The notes: generated from the letters alone by a model not told the origin. A stretch of DNA of 64,000 bases from Girardinichthys multiradiatus (GCF_021462225.1 NC_061818.1:13055276-13119275), one strand, 5' to 3'; positions 1 to 12,659 are shown, counted from the first letter of the stretch. Translations and numbers: made by a program.

Positions 1-19
1 TTTTGCTATTCCTTCAAAA

Positions 20-1060
20 ACCACTTATGATGTGTGTTTGGGATTGTTGTACTGTTAAAGCACACGTTGTGTCCAAGTTTCAGTTTTTTGAACCACACAG
101 TCCCCCTCAGATAAAAGATGAAGGAAATAAAAATGGCCATGATGATCAGGAACAATGCACAAAAAAAACTGGAGCATGTTGGAAGACCACTGTCAACGGT
201 GAAGGAAGTTTTACATCACTGTGGACTGAGAGGGAGCAGACCACTACCGAACAAATATCTACACTTTCATCGCTATCTATTTTAAGAACACCGTGGTGGT
301 GGTTTCAGCATCATTCTGCAGGGCAGAATTTCTGTAAGTGGCATTGGTACATTAAAAGTGAATAAATCAATAAAGAAGGATGACACCCTCAAATGTTTTA
401 GCCTTACCTCAAATCAACATCTAGATGTTTAAAATTTGGACACACATCAAAATCCACATGTGGAATTTGGTTAAGCCAGTTAAAGTTATGGAAACCCCTA
501 ACTTCAACTATACTGAAAGTTTGTGGACCAAACCTTATAGCCAGGTTAGTGCCAGGAAATTGAACAGCTTACATGAGCTCTACCAATTCCACCACCAAGA
601 GCGGTCAAACATCCGGCCATAATTATGCCAGAAGTTTGTTGATGGCAACAAAAGCAGCTGCTCATGGTGCAACCTGATAAGAGACATTAAGACAAATATT
701 ATTGGGGGTGTGTGTATATATTCCAGCTTGCTTGTATAATTTGGACCTGTTTGGATTAGAGAAAATCCACAGTAATTTTAAACCTGTGCACCTGATTCTT
801 GTTTTTAAACAGCACTGAAGATAGCTGTTGTATCACGAATTATCCCTGAAACAAGAACTGTGAAAATGTAAACTTTTGATTTGAGAACTGAGATGTTGTC
901 TCATGAATAGCTGTTTTACAGAAATATTTCTCCAAACTTTGGGGATGCTGCTGCGCAAGTGATGTCAACTGATCCTTTATAACACGTTTGAACATCTGTT
1001 TTGATGAATAACTGGTTTTTCATTTTTAGAAGCATCCAATTGCTAAAAATCGTGAAGCTG
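20..1060 (+). mobile_element. Degenerate Tc1-like DNA transposon
   Basis: This is a decayed Tc1/mariner-type element read on the plus strand. Around 170-235 the translation still resembles the helix-turn-helix region of Tc1 transposases (a GRPLSTVKEVLHH-like string). Around 290-330 a run of GGTGG repeats marks the GGGS(I/V)M block. Around 480-620 the text resembles the LEWP...NP.ENLW segment and the following conserved C-terminal block. Stops and frameshifts interrupt every frame, so no transposase can be made. The ends are approximate because I could not pair terminal inverted repeats. The family assignment rests on remembered Tc1 consensus features. Confidence 0.6.
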
Positions 1061-3084
1061 GATGTCATGGTTGCACGGCCAAAACGGTGAATGTGGAAGT
1101 TTTAATCATAGGAAATGTAAAACTCCTTGCAAGGGCAGAGTCAATGAATGAGAAAAACATAGACACAGATGGAATATTGCGACTGCAGGATTATGTGTGT
1201 ATGTGTCACAGACATGGCTGTGGGATTCCACAGCCAAATTAGCACCAAATATTAGTGAAAACTTGCACATTATATATTAAAAACATCTATTTTTCAGATT
1301 TCCTGCTTGCCAGCTGTGTCTGCCTGCCCGCGAGAAGATGGCTTTCCTCCAAAATCTCTTTTTGATTCAAAGCGCGGGCCTGCATAAATGTCAGTATGTG
1401 GTATGCACTGCAGGTAGAAGTTCTCCAACCACCAGGGAAGGAAAAAAAACTCACATTTTACAGACTGAAGATCAAACACCGCAAATGTGTGATGTCACCC
1501 ACAGCAGTCCCTGGACCGCTTATTGCACTAAATGAGAGCCATCAGCCACACAAACAAAGGCTTCAAGCTCGATGCTGCTTAATGAGAAAGTTTGAGCAGG
1601 AAACACAATCAACTTCTGGGCCAAAACGTGTCAGAATGGGGGTTTGTGATTCAGACTTAAGTTGTGCTAGCCCTTGTAACAGTTGCAGAGCCCAAGGCCT
1701 GGTGATTGTTGCACAGGCCTAATGAGAGTCAGTAACCCCAACCCAGCTTTGGCTTGAACGTCGCGTCTGATTTCCGAGAAAGACAAAGTGGTCTGCTTTC
1801 CACTGAGGAGCAGCCTGCACCTCTCTGCCTCTGTCTGCAATTTCTCTCCTTACTTCTTTCCCCCCACAGCAATGTCTGCAGTGGCATATTACAACTTGGA
1901 AATGGATTTTAAAAGGGAGTAGAAAGAGGGTGCCAGAATGGGAAAAACATGGATTGGCTCAAGGGAAGCAGATTAGACAGGCGTGCCAAACCTCACGCTT
2001 TGCAAGAAACTAGAAAATGACCCCCTTTCTATATTAATGCTCTGAGTTAAAGACCAACCACATTGTGGAGCAATGTAAAAAATACATCTAAATCCCACCC
2101 TCAATAAAAGAAAGAATGAAAATTCCAGGATTGTCACCTCATATCTATCCTTTCCTCCTTTAGTGTCACAAGACTGACTAATCCTGCAAGGTGCTGAAGA
2201 TCTGTCAGCATCTTGCTGCAGGTCTGTGTTAGCTCGACCCACAGGCCTGCAAACATCCTGGAACAGCAACACAAATCCACTAATTCAGGCCTTTGTGTCT
2301 GCTAATGGATGTTATGCGGCTCCATGTAGATGTGATATGATAGGATTGATTGCTCTTAAGATCCCTCAGGCTTGCTTTTTAGCACCACCCTGCCACCCAA
2401 ACTGTCGACCGGCGAACCCGCTCATCCCATGCTGCCTCTGTTGGTGGTCCCTAGAGTAAGCTATATTTTCTTCCATGCTTCTCTCCCTCACTTTTTTTAT
2501 AGAGCTAACACAAAATTGTTCCTAATTCGCTGCTGCTAGAGGGGGGTAATTTGCGGCTTTTGGCTGAGTGTTGCAAGCCCCAAATTTGAAAAAGCTGCCG
2601 AGTTAAAGGCGCTCTGTGAAGCGCTGTAGAAGCAGCAGCAGGGAGAGGAAAGGAGAGCCGGAGAGAGAGAGAGGGCCCTGAATTCATTCATGTGAAGAGG
2701 AAAAAACACAAAAACATGATAAGCCTCTAAAGGCTGAGGACTGCAATGCAATAATAACTGGTGGGTAGACTGAGCCAAAGCCACCAATAATTATGGCTCT
2801 TTTAATGAAATGATGAAGATAATGCATGCTCTCTTGAAGTCAATACGATCCCAGTTTAGCCCATATAAACGCACGTACTTGAATCAGACTATGTTGGATC
2901 AAATGGTAGAGCTCATTTTCCTCATGTGTCTGAATTAGTTTGTGAGTTTGCTTATGGAAAAATGCCACAAGATTCACTGCTGCAAAGTATTTTTATCAAA
3001 GACAGAACAGATGGCTAGTGTGAAAACTGTATTTATCTAACTGAATAAGCCGCTACTTTGAGAATTTAAATGAAGGGAGACCCC
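1061..3084. other. Intergenic, no gene recognised
   Basis: There are only short open frames without conserved motifs or plausible paired splice sites. A GA-rich patch lies at 2640-2670. I see no exon or RNA gene. Confidence 0.6.
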
Positions 3085-3310
3085 TTTGCCCCCCAGGTAA
3101 TACTTTACTTCCCATCAACTCTGACAAGCATTCCTCACCCTGCTGTGGGGAAGCATTCCCCCTAGAATGATGCTGCCACCGCCATAAACCAAAGCAATCA
3201 ATAATGATGGCTCTTCTAATAGACAAATGGAGCTTATTTTTCCTCATGTTTCTGTAATAATCTGGGAATTTGCTTAGAGAAAGATTCCACCAGACTCTCA
3301 CCAGCAAACA
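3085..3310 (-). mobile_element. Tc1-like fragment
   Basis: The segment contains the complement of the Tc1 hallmark block: a GATGCTGCCACC-type string at 3170-3180, followed by text seen in other non-autonomous Tc1-like copies of this window. No terminal repeats can be paired and no frame is open. It could also be a short internal-deletion derivative. Confidence 0.35.
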
Positions 3311-4255
3311 ATCTGTTACATTTACCTAATGTTATTCTGGCACACACAGAAGGGAAAACTTAGCAGGAGTGTTTAACTGTACAACTCACCAACTGTAGTT
3401 TAAAAGGTTGTGATTTACTCTCAGTATCATGACTGTTCTTGTTGTTTCACAAGCGGAAGTATTTCCAACCTGCCTGATTTATCTTGTACGTGGGAGATAA
3501 GGGTAGCAGCCTTTCTTCAACCAGCTGACCATCCGTGACAACAGATGAGGGAGGGGCAGCGCTGCATGACACAACTCTTCAAAGAAAACTCTAGTATTTC
3601 AACAAATTCTTTGACATCTCCTTAAAAAGATTTTAAATCGTAGGAACAATATGACAAAACATTTTGGCAATTTTGAAACATAAATGCTTAGAAAATTGGT
3701 ATACCTTGATACCTGTAACTGGTCCATGCCTATTTGACATGTGGTGTAGGACCTCAAGTATAGAAGACCAGTTAGGACAGTAGTGGGGTAGTCTACTCAA
3801 ATCATATGACTTTTGTTTGCTGTGTTTTAAAGCAATTAAGACTAGTAATTCATATCTACAAACAGGGCTGGTTCTCCTGGTGGCCTGCTTTGTAACATTA
3901 GTCCTCTTAATAGGCTGAAAGAATCACAGAATAAAAAGAGTGAAAGCAGGATTTGTGGTTTCCCTAATGTGCAAGGCATGTGTGGTGTAAATTTCACCAT
4001 GTACACCAGTTTGAAGTGCTCCAGCAGTCTCCGCGGGGCTGATAGTGTGCAGCGTAAACATCTGCAGAGTCCTAAAGTCACTCATATGCAGCTGTTGTTA
4101 ATGTGGGTACTTAATGAACCCTGAGAACTTTCTTGAACACTTTGAACAGTGAAGAGGTATGTAAAATGCAATGGTGTGTTACGACCAGATTCATTGGTTA
4201 GCTAGCTGTGGCTAGCTGTGGGTTCACATGAAAAGAGGGTCATTTTATCCAGTTT
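3311..4255. other. Intergenic, no gene recognised
   Basis: I see no motif-bearing open frame. A short local duplication of a TAGCTAGCTGTGG-like string occurs at about 4197-4221. Confidence 0.5.
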
Positions 4256-4259
4256 GGCA

Positions 4260-4450
4260 GGACACACTTCAATTCAGTTTCAATTCAGTTCAGTTCAGTT
4301 TTTTTATATAATGCCATTTCACAACTCATGTCATCTCAAGGCACTTTACAAAGTCAATTCAATCAAATCATACATATTCCAAGTCAAGTATATACATTCC
4401 AATTAATCCTAATTATCAAACAGTGCAATCAAATTCAGTTTATTATTTAA
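4260..4450 (+). repeat. Short interspersed repeat of teleost type
   Basis: A CAATTCAGTT-rich head leads into a string around 4317-4350 (CATCTCAAGGCACTTTACAAA) and then a TCAATTCAATCAAATCA stretch. I know this arrangement as a very common dispersed repeat in fish genomes. There is no coding capacity. I cannot assign it firmly to SINE or MITE class, and the boundaries are by eye. Confidence 0.45.
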
Positions 4451-5620
4451 ATTGGTTAGAAAGCTTTCTATCTAAGGATAAAACCCTTTGATATACTGAT
4501 TCCTAGTTAGCTTTGCAATTGTTAGAAGACTTGTTAGTGCTGTTATGTACAGGTAAACTGTGTACAAGCAACAAATGAAAACTGTTAAAATGTTTAAAAA
4601 AGAAACGTGTGAATGAAAACTGTGGCAAACTACAAATATGTAAGTATAATAAGAATAGTACTGAAACAACATCCATTTTTCTACTGATAAATGAGGATTT
4701 TTAATGCAACAGCTTTACTTTCCGGAATCTCTCTTATGATGGAAAGATGAGCAAAGTGGATATGAGAGTTTGGTTTTCTGCACAGAGTCTGGATCTCTTT
4801 TTTTTTTTTTTTACCAGGAAAAAAGTTCTCATTCATTTTGATGAACTGGGCCATCCTCGCTCACATCTCCTTGGTGGCCTACTGTCTCCTCGAAGGTGGA
4901 AGCCCACATGGATGTTTTTTTCTTTTTATCCCACATGCTTTTACATTTCCACAACAGCATGTCATTACGGAGTTTTTAAAACACTTAGGAGCAGTGTAAA
5001 AGGAGGTTGAAGGGGAGCAAAAAAAACACTTAAGAGCAATGAACAGCTCAACATTAACTGGGTATCACTCGGGGGAGCTGTAAAAGCTGCCTTGAGAGTG
5101 AAATGAAGTCAATAAATAAATTTGGCTGCTGTCAGACGTCTGGAACAGCTTGAGAGGGTTTCAGCAACAGGGCAACCATAGCATTTAAATGGGGGGGGGG
5201 CAATAAGTTTGGCCGGGCCCCCAGAATTAGCAGCTACAACGCGCTGAGAGGCTTTGACTAATGGGGTTGGGTTTGCATTGTGATAAATTTAAAAGCAAGA
5301 GGAATGTTTGATCTGCACTGAACCACAGTTTGTTGAAAGTCACAACGCTTGCTTGGCTCCCCTCACAATAGATTAGGTTTATTATTTTACGCTGATCCCA
5401 CGTGAGCTGTGTCTGATAAAGATGCTACTCCCCCAAGGGTCTGTTTTCACAGCAGTCCGTCAGACTGACAACAAACAGTACACTGTATAAAGGAATTTCA
5501 GATGGTATTAATTATAAGCTGTTAAAATGACTTACATTTAAATCAAGCATAGCAGTTTTTAAATGTAATGTTCAATAATGGTTGAATTTTAACATTAGCG
5601 ACTTTATTTTGAACAAACTA
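4451..5620. other. Intergenic, simple-sequence patches only
   Basis: A poly-T run lies near 4799-4812 and a G run near 5191-5200. I recognise no gene, RNA or transposon. Confidence 0.5.
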
Positions 5621-5624
5621 CTAT

Positions 5625-6440
5625 AAATCAACTGAAGATAGTTAGTCCAGTTAGTAGACAGCTTTTCTCCTTCGTTGTTTGTGGTGTCCAGCAGAGAACA
5701 AGGCTGATGAGTTCGCATGGGTTAAAAACCTTCATATGACTTGAAAATGTTTGAAAAAGTTTCTGTGCTGAAGTAAGATTTAAGTTTCTTTCTAGCTTTA
5801 AACTGTTTAGCCATAGTGCTAATGCTAAACTAGCTAACAAGCAAGCTTCAAATAAAGGGCAAATCTTAGCTGTGAATATCAGGGGAAAGGTTTACATTCC
5901 ACCATTTAACAATTTAAAAAGTTTATTACTAATTAATTAAAATTTTATGCCTTCATAACAAAGCATTTATTTTGGCATAGGAGGACAAACTACACAACAA
6001 TAAGAAACTTTGCAGCATGTCAAATATTAGCTATTGAAATTATATGAATTTTAATCAAGCATTTTGGTATGTAAATGTATTGTTCTATAAGGGTTCAATC
6101 CTAACCACATTTGCTGGTTTATTTTGCCAAGAAAATAAAAATTTTGATTTGAATAAAATGAAAGTGTTGGTTCAGTTAGCCGTTAGCTACTTTCATTCAT
6201 CATGTGTGGCCAGCAGTGAACAAAGGCCAATATGTTCTTAACAGTTGTTCAATTAATAAACCCATTGACTCGGTAAAGGTTATGAACTGCCATAAGACTG
6301 GCTGATGGGAAGATTTCTCTGTTTGAGCAACAAATGAAGTTTGCATCCAGTTTTAGTTAGTTTGGTGACATCACTAATGCTAAGTGAACGGCACATCTTA
6401 GTTAGGGTTGTCAGGGGAACGGCTTATTGCCCACCTTTTT
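5625..6440 (+). repeat. Two diverged direct copies of a ~280-bp unit
   Basis: The stretches 5625-5905 and 6165-6440 share an ordered series of matches: a GTTAG-rich start, a CCAGCAG(A/T)GAACAA block (near 5690 and 6210), an ACTAATGCTAA-like block, a CA(A/C)ATCTTAG block (near 5860 and 6390), a TCAGGGGAA block and a final CCACC. The copies are separated by about 260 bp of AT-rich DNA. They are clearly degenerate, so this is either an old tandem duplication or two copies of an unnamed dispersed repeat. No coding signal is visible. Confidence 0.5.
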
Positions 6441-6547
6441 AGAGTTGATTTTAAAAGGAAAATAATTATTATTAGTGTTTATTTCTTTTTGACAGGGAGG
6501 TTTCACTAGTGCTCTAATGACTGCACCAGGTGGTCTAATGACTGCAC

Positions 6548-6576
6548 CTGATAAATGACCTTCAGTCATTTATCAG
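6548..6576. repeat. Perfect 12-bp hairpin
   Basis: Arms of 12 bp (6548-6559 and 6565-6576) are exactly complementary and separated by a 5-base loop. Just upstream, a 13-14 base CTAATGACTGCACC-like string is repeated directly. Its function is unknown. Confidence 0.6.
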
Positions 6577-8065
6577 CTGTATTTCGAATTGATCAATCTG
6601 AGCATGTATGTCTTAAATGTTAATTGAGGAAGATTATTCTGGTCTGAAAATTCAGAAATATATTCTGTGACCCTGTTTATAATCTGCTGATTGTGCATAT
6701 ATTTTGCACTTCTTCATGATTATTTAAATAAATATGGCTATTGGCTGTTGTGTATAAAGACAACATTTGGGAGCTGTCAACATTCCAATCCAGGCTGGAG
6801 ATTCCCATCGCTGAGCTCCATGGTCCTCGCTCTCAGCGCGTCTGCTGCTGTGGAGCCAAACATCTGGACGGCGAGAGTGAAAGGAAGTAACAAAGAAGAG
6901 CAGAGGAGAGTGTTTCTGAGAGAGAGAGAGAGAGAAACAACAGTGGGTAAAAAAGGAGGGATGAAGTAAGGTCAAGAGAAGGGGTGAAAGCTGTTTGGCC
7001 AACAGCCGTGTTTATCTTGGAGACTCCCGTGGAGGAGGGAGCCCACATCAGTGAGCCTGTATCGGTGGATGAAAGTTCACACTCTCCTCTTTGTCCTCAT
7101 CTGCTTCACCTCTTTCCAATTTGTTTTTCTCAGCATCTTCCAGGCAGAATTCTGTCTAATCCTTCAGATAACAATTAAACCTCTTACCCCAACCCTTACC
7201 CTGCCATCCTTATCAGAGCAGAGCTCCCCAACTGACAGCTACAATTTATTTTGCTCTTGCACGTCTCACTCTTGTTTTCCCCAGTTGTCCTGTAAAAACC
7301 TGCCCAACTCCTGTTTTCTCAGCAATTCATGGGATAAGCTGAAGCTCATAAAGAAAAAGTGCAGAGGGCACACAGAGGTCCTGTGCTCTGTAAAAAGACT
7401 TGGTAGCAGCAGTGTTGGAGTAAAGTGGACACACACACATATACCTTGGAAGCATTTGATCCCTGTAAACGCTGCATGTCCTGTAGAGGAGATGCTCAGT
7501 ATATTTCCCTCCCTCCTTCACTCCCATATTTCACTGTGATGGCAACTTGAGCTTGTAAAAAAAGAAGAGAATAAAACTCACACATGACAGGTGCCAAAAT
7601 CAGAAATGTAGAGGAATTAATGAGGTGATATTTTGAAGCTGCTTGCTTTTATTTTAAAAATTTTCTCCTTTGAGTTGTTGCCCTTTCTGTGAAAGACTCA
7701 GCGTTTAAGTCTGAACATATGATTGCAAGAGTAAAACTTCATCTGCACTGCTAACCACACTTTCTTAACATCATCGTTTTAGAAATTATAACAGAAATGA
7801 TGAAAGTTTAAAACATTTTATTTATGTTTAATGAATCCATTTACAGGATCAATTATAAAGGAATTACACTAGTGTAATCTTATCTAAGCAGATCTTTAAA
7901 CAGTTCTGGGGCAACCATTGCAGTGACACTATCTACTGGTATAGTGTAAATGATGTGAATGTAAATGTGCTCATTTGGAAGAAGTTTCAATCCAGATTTC
8001 ATTTACAATAGCGGAAAAAATGAATCGTCCTCAGTATGATTTTTGTAGTATTATTGATTTAATCC
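6577..8065. other. Intergenic, no gene recognised
   Basis: The region contains a (GA)n microsatellite at about 6916-6935 and T/C-rich sequence at 7080-7330. The longest open frame here (7051-7539, plus) has low-complexity composition and no motif, so I do not call it a gene. Confidence 0.5.
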
Positions 8066-8069
8066 ATCA

Positions 8070-8387
8070 TCATGCAGTGCCATGCAAAATGTTCATAACT
8101 TTCAAATGTTTTCACATTTCCACCTACCGATCAACTCAAACCAGCTTTCCTGACGCTGCTGAAAAAAAGCATCACCCCAGTATGCAGCTGCCACCACCAT
8201 GTTTAACTAAAAGGACATTTTGACGTGTTTTCTTAGTTTTCCACAACACATGGCATTTTGCATGTAGGTAGTTTTGAATACTTTTGTAAGACCAGTATTT
8301 CAAATTTTTTAACTTTTTCCAGTTGGACGTTTATTCTGTAAAATTCAATTAAAAACAAAAGAATCTGTTGGCAATACCTTGGTTGCA
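8070..8387 (-). mobile_element. Tc1-like remnant, left of SINE insertion
   Basis: The segment begins with a CAGTGCC(A/T)TGCAAAA-type string, which recurs as the terminus of several Tc1-like copies in the window. It carries the complement of the GTGG(T/A)GG hallmark near 8191-8200 (GCCACCACCATG). The last bases form the left half of the target duplication of the SINE that follows. It is probably a composite of two old copies. Confidence 0.4.
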
Positions 8388-8753
8388 GGATGCACGGTGC
8401 CGCAGTTGGTAGCACTGTTGCCTTGCAGCAAGAAGGTCCTAGTTTCCCAGTCGGGTGTCTTTCTCTTTGGAGTTTGCATGTTCTCCCCGTGCATATGTGG
8501 GTTTTCACCGGGTACTCTGGCTCCCACAGTCCAAAAACATGAATCTTAGGTAAACTGGTTTCTCTAAATTGCCCTTAGGTGCGAATAAGTGAGTGTGTGG
8601 TTGTTTGTCTTGTGTGTGTCTGTGTTGCCCTGCGATGGACTGGCGACCTGTCCAGGGTGTACCTCGCCTCCCGCCCATAGACTGCTGGAGATAGGCACCA
8701 GCTTCCCCGCGACCTACAATGGCAGTAGCGGTAGAAAATGACTGGCTGACTGA
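8388..8753 (+). mobile_element. tRNA-derived SINE-like element
   Basis: The 366-bp element starts GGATGCACGGTGCCGCAG, has a tRNA-like head of the type 'GTTGGTAGCACTGTTGCC', a TGCATGTTCTCCCCGTGCAT block, a GCGATGGACTGGCGACCTGT block and a weak GAAAATGACTGG tail. It is flanked by an 11-bp target-site duplication, CCTTGGTTGCA, at 8377-8387 and 8754-8764, inside the 5' end of a Tc1-like element. A second member lies at 57,296-57,690. The similarity to a widespread teleost family is from memory; the duplication is read directly. Confidence 0.75.
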
Positions 8754-8764
8754 CCTTGGTTGCA

Positions 8765-9800
8765 TAAATCTGCGGACCTTTAAAGTAATACATTACTAAA
8801 GCATTTTGTTTCTTTGGTGCACGCCGAACATCAGTTATAGAGAATCCGATAAACTGTAAATAAGTTCAGTCGTCCTTGTAGGATTTTCCCGTAATTTCTT
8901 CATTTGCATCATTTAGCTCAAACGGGGAGGAGACAAAGGATCAAGTGTATCTCATTGTACAAAGATATCAGTCAGGAGAAAAGTATAAAAAATTTAACGG
9001 TGTTATATAAATACTTTGGCACAGTGAAAACAGTTATCAAGAATTGGAGAAAATATGGGACACCTGGGAAATGACCGAAGCTGATTGCTTCTCTGAAATT
9101 CTTCTTCTCTTTTAAAGAAAACCTGGCCAAAAGATTACCTCATCCCTTGTGGAAGAATGCATTGTGGTCTGATAAAATCAAATTGGAACTTCAGCCAGCA
9201 TTTAGCAAAGGTATGTTTGACAACAATGAACATCACAAAAAAAACACGGTACCCACAGTGAAACATGGTGGAGGTAGCATCATGTGCTGGAGTTACTTTT
9301 CTGTGATGGAACTAGACATTTTGTCAATATGGATGGAAATGTGAACAGCTCTAAATATCAGTTTATATTTAAAACCTTCAGGTGTATGTAAGAAAGCTGA
9401 ATATGTAGAAAGATTTAACAGTGAATCCAAATCAACGGAAAAAGAGAAAAAAAAATGAAGGTTTTGGAATGGCTGAGCCAGAAATAAATCTGACAGAAAA
9501 TCTATGAAGACTGCTGTGGACAAGAGATGTCTTCACTATCTGCTGGATTTGGAAAACTAGCTTAAAGTTTTTTAGGCAAATATTACCAAGTTAATATGTT
9601 GGATGTCCTAGAAGACATTATGCTCAATGTAAATCAAAAGATCCTTCAACAAAGTATTAGTTTTAAGTTATGCAAAAAGGTTATTACACCTTTTCTTTGT
9701 TTTTATCATTTTCCTTCAGATTTGTTTGTTTTTATGTTAAATGTGCGAGGGTTATAAAATTAGAAAACAGGGAGGGTAGACTTTTGAGAACCACTATATA
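8765..9800 (+). mobile_element. Degenerate Tc1-like transposon with transposase remnant
   Basis: From 8935 on, the sequence follows a Tc1-like transposase. The helix-turn-helix area is followed at 9151-9190 by [14 protein letters not shown], which matches the first catalytic block LWSDETK with Asp kept and the next Glu lost. [19 protein letters not shown] lies at 9250-9305. Downstream blocks are out of frame, and a large part between the two domains (about 9060-9130) is deleted. The 3' end is near 9760-9800 (a TAGACTTTTGAGAACCACTATA-like terminus). The SINE at 8388-8753 has split its 5' end. Confidence 0.7.
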
Positions 9801-11492
9801 TAGATAATGTGTGCTGTTTATGCAATGTTGCTCAAAAGTAACATAAAAACATTTCTGAAAGTTCCCGTGAAAAAGTTTTGGTAAACATTTGGGAACATGA
9901 AGAAATGTTCCCTTGATTCACATAATCAGAGTAAACGTACTGTGTTACATTCTGTCAGTGCATGTGTGTGTGTGTGTCTGTGTGTGTCTGTGTGTGTTTA
10001 CTGCTGATGGCACAGCAGAGAATTTATTTAAACAGATGTGAACTCTTTGTGCCACGTTGACCTCAGGTCCTGCTCGCAACTGATCTCTCCGCCCTGGAAA
10101 AAATAACATCGGCTTTAACAGACTGACCTGTAAAGGAGAAGGCTCGCAAATGCACCGTGCAATAAGTCATCTCTGGAGTAATCGAATCTCTGCGTAATCT
10201 TGTCAGAGCACGCCTCGCTGCGACCTGCAGCACACATGCCAGGTTGCGTCCTCGCCTCCTATGAAATATCACAGCTAACCAGACTGTACTGTAAAACCAG
10301 AAGTTATTTTCCTTTCACATTTTGATATTTGAAGCAGGATTTATGCCTTCATTGAATGAAAATGTAGGGTCTTTACACCAAATGCACTGCACATAAACAG
10401 CACACAGTATGAATTAGTGGGGTGCAAGAGGTTGAAGACAAGAGCCATAAAGGAGGGGAAATTTATGTCCAAGCGAAACAGGCAGGAGGTCAGATGCAGA
10501 GGGAAGTGTGCGGGGTCGACAGGGATGATGAGACGGCAATGTTTGGATAGAGGAGAAGACAGAGCAATGCTAATTTATACCCGCTAATTGGAAACAGCAG
10601 AGTCCTGCACCTGAAGTACCTCTGCAGGGACCAAACGACGTGGGAGGGGGAAAAGACGCAATGGAGGCTGGGGTCGGTGTCAAAGGCACCCTTGTTGGCT
10701 CTGTTTCTGCATATGGGACAAGGGTGATCTGTGTGCATGTGGACCTGCAGGATGTCTCAGCAGAATTAGTGTGGATGTTAGAAATTTTCTCCAGGTCATG
10801 CTATTGTGACATTCTCACAAACAAACCACACACACACACACACGGAAGGCTTGAGACGGAGCAAAGACCACCCTGCTCCGAAGAGGAGAATCAGCTCAGT
10901 GTGTCATGGTTTTAATCTGACACCATCCAACACACGACCTGGCTGGACTTCAGCCGTTTTAGCTTCCTAGTTAAATAAATATGACAACCTCCTCGGATAA
11001 TTACAGCACAGGGACCGAGTTGAGTCATAGCATCCGTTAATTATTAGGTGGGCCACGTGAACAACGCCGGCTCGCTTATTCAAAGGCCGACTACTTGTAC
11101 GTGCCTTTAGTTGGCCGTACCGCAGTGAGTGATGGTATATTCAGATGTTGGCTGTGACTGGAGTCTGGCCTTGTGCTAAAACATGAAGTAATCTTGGAAT
11201 TTAGATTGAAAAAACATTGATGTTGCTCCATATCTGCGTGATCTGTTTTGCACTACAGAACTGTAAGTTTTGGCACCCATTCAAGCCAGGGATTCTATCT
11301 AGGGACCACTTCTAACACAGAATATATTTGCATATTTGGTAGCACAATGAAAAGCTCTGGGAATGTATTTAGTAAACACACAGTTTACTAAATGCAGATT
11401 TTCTTGAAGAATCTTGCAGATTTTCCAAGACTCAAGATTCCAGACAGAATATTATTTATTTTAGACAACCTTGACATTAAAAATATTCTGCT
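9801..11492. other. Intergenic, no gene recognised
   Basis: A (GT)n tract lies at 9964-9998 and a short (CA)n at about 10829-10842. The rest has moderate GC with no motif-bearing frame. I cannot exclude conserved non-coding elements. Confidence 0.5.
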
Positions 11493-11572
11493 TGGATGGA
11501 TGGATGGATGGATGGATGGATGGATGGATGGATGGATGGATGGATGGATGGATGGATGGATGGATGGATGGA
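11493..11572 (+). repeat. (TGGA)20 microsatellite
   Basis: Eighty bases of uninterrupted TGGA tetranucleotide, 20 units. Open frames on both strands read through it as WMDG or HPSI repeats and are artefacts. Its purity suggests that it is young or hypervariable. Confidence 0.97.
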
Positions 11573-12655
11573 ACCTTTAGACAACAGGATAAGGAATAGT
11601 GAAAATAAAAATATGTTTACTGTGCTATTTTTTTCTAAAATACTTAAATCAAACTCCAGACTAATATTCCAGACTGCGTCGGAACCCTGCACAATATTAC
11701 TTGAAATCAGTTTAAACAAAACAAGCCAATACATTTAGCTAAAGCTGCAGATTAGTGCTCAGAATTGTGAGATAGGTCATGAATTGTGGGTCAAAAAACA
11801 ATAGATTCAGTTATTAGTGAAGAATGACATCCACCTAAATAAAAACATTTCCAACATGACAGGTGGTGATGCAGAAGGATGTGAGGGTGAATCAGGGAAC
11901 ACGGGTTAGGAATCTCTGATTAATGCCTATTTTCCTAACGCAGCTGTGCGTGCTTTTGATGGAGCAAGTCATCATTACAGCGCTAAGTGACGGGCTGTCA
12001 GCACTCACCCGAAAACAGCCCTCTCCTAATATCCAGGACGTACAACCAAAACCTTCCAAATACCGTAGGCTAGGACTTGGACATGTGGGGAGCACATTGG
12101 TGTTGGAGTTCCTCCCTTGAGAAGAGGAGAACACAGCGAGGTTTAGATGTGGTGTGGGCTGGTTTGTATCCCTTTAAAGGCATGTCAGTTGTCTCCTCTG
12201 CTCCAGGGTTTTTTGAGAGAGGGGGGAAAATTCTTTCTGCTTCATCACTCCTCTTGATTGACATCCCAAAAGTCTGCACACAGCCATGGATGTATGCAAG
12301 CCATTTTCCTGCAATGGCACGCTCTGACACATTCCCACACACTCTTCCACTGTAGTGGTCTGTGCAGGGATTCAGCTCCCTCTCCCACCCCCCACCAAAA
12401 AAACTCACCCTTCCTTGTATCTTTTCTTAGGATGGAGATGTGAGTGCACATCAAAGCCACCACAATCTGTCTGTTTCTCTAAGGATTTGTCTCTCACACA
12501 CTCTCCTCGCTTTAGCCATGCCTGTGCACAAACTTAAACACAATAATGTGAGAGCATGTAATGAAAAAGCCTTCAGCCTGTTCTTTGATCAGGGACAACA
12601 AATTCTTCTCAAGAGAGAGACACAACTGATTTATTTTTTGACATTGATGTCCTCA
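11573..12655. other. Intergenic, no gene recognised
   Basis: Several overlapping short frames at 11,890-12,460 on both strands have no recognisable domain and no consistent splice context. I see no exon. Confidence 0.5.
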
Positions 12656-12659
12656 CATA

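Noticed and set aside
8388..8450. tRNA-like head that could be taken for a tRNA gene
   Set aside because: There is no cloverleaf with an intact acceptor stem. The sequence continues into a SINE body and is flanked by a target duplication.
11392..11738. Frames encoding (WMDG)n and (HPSI)n
   Set aside because: These are translations of the TGGA microsatellite.
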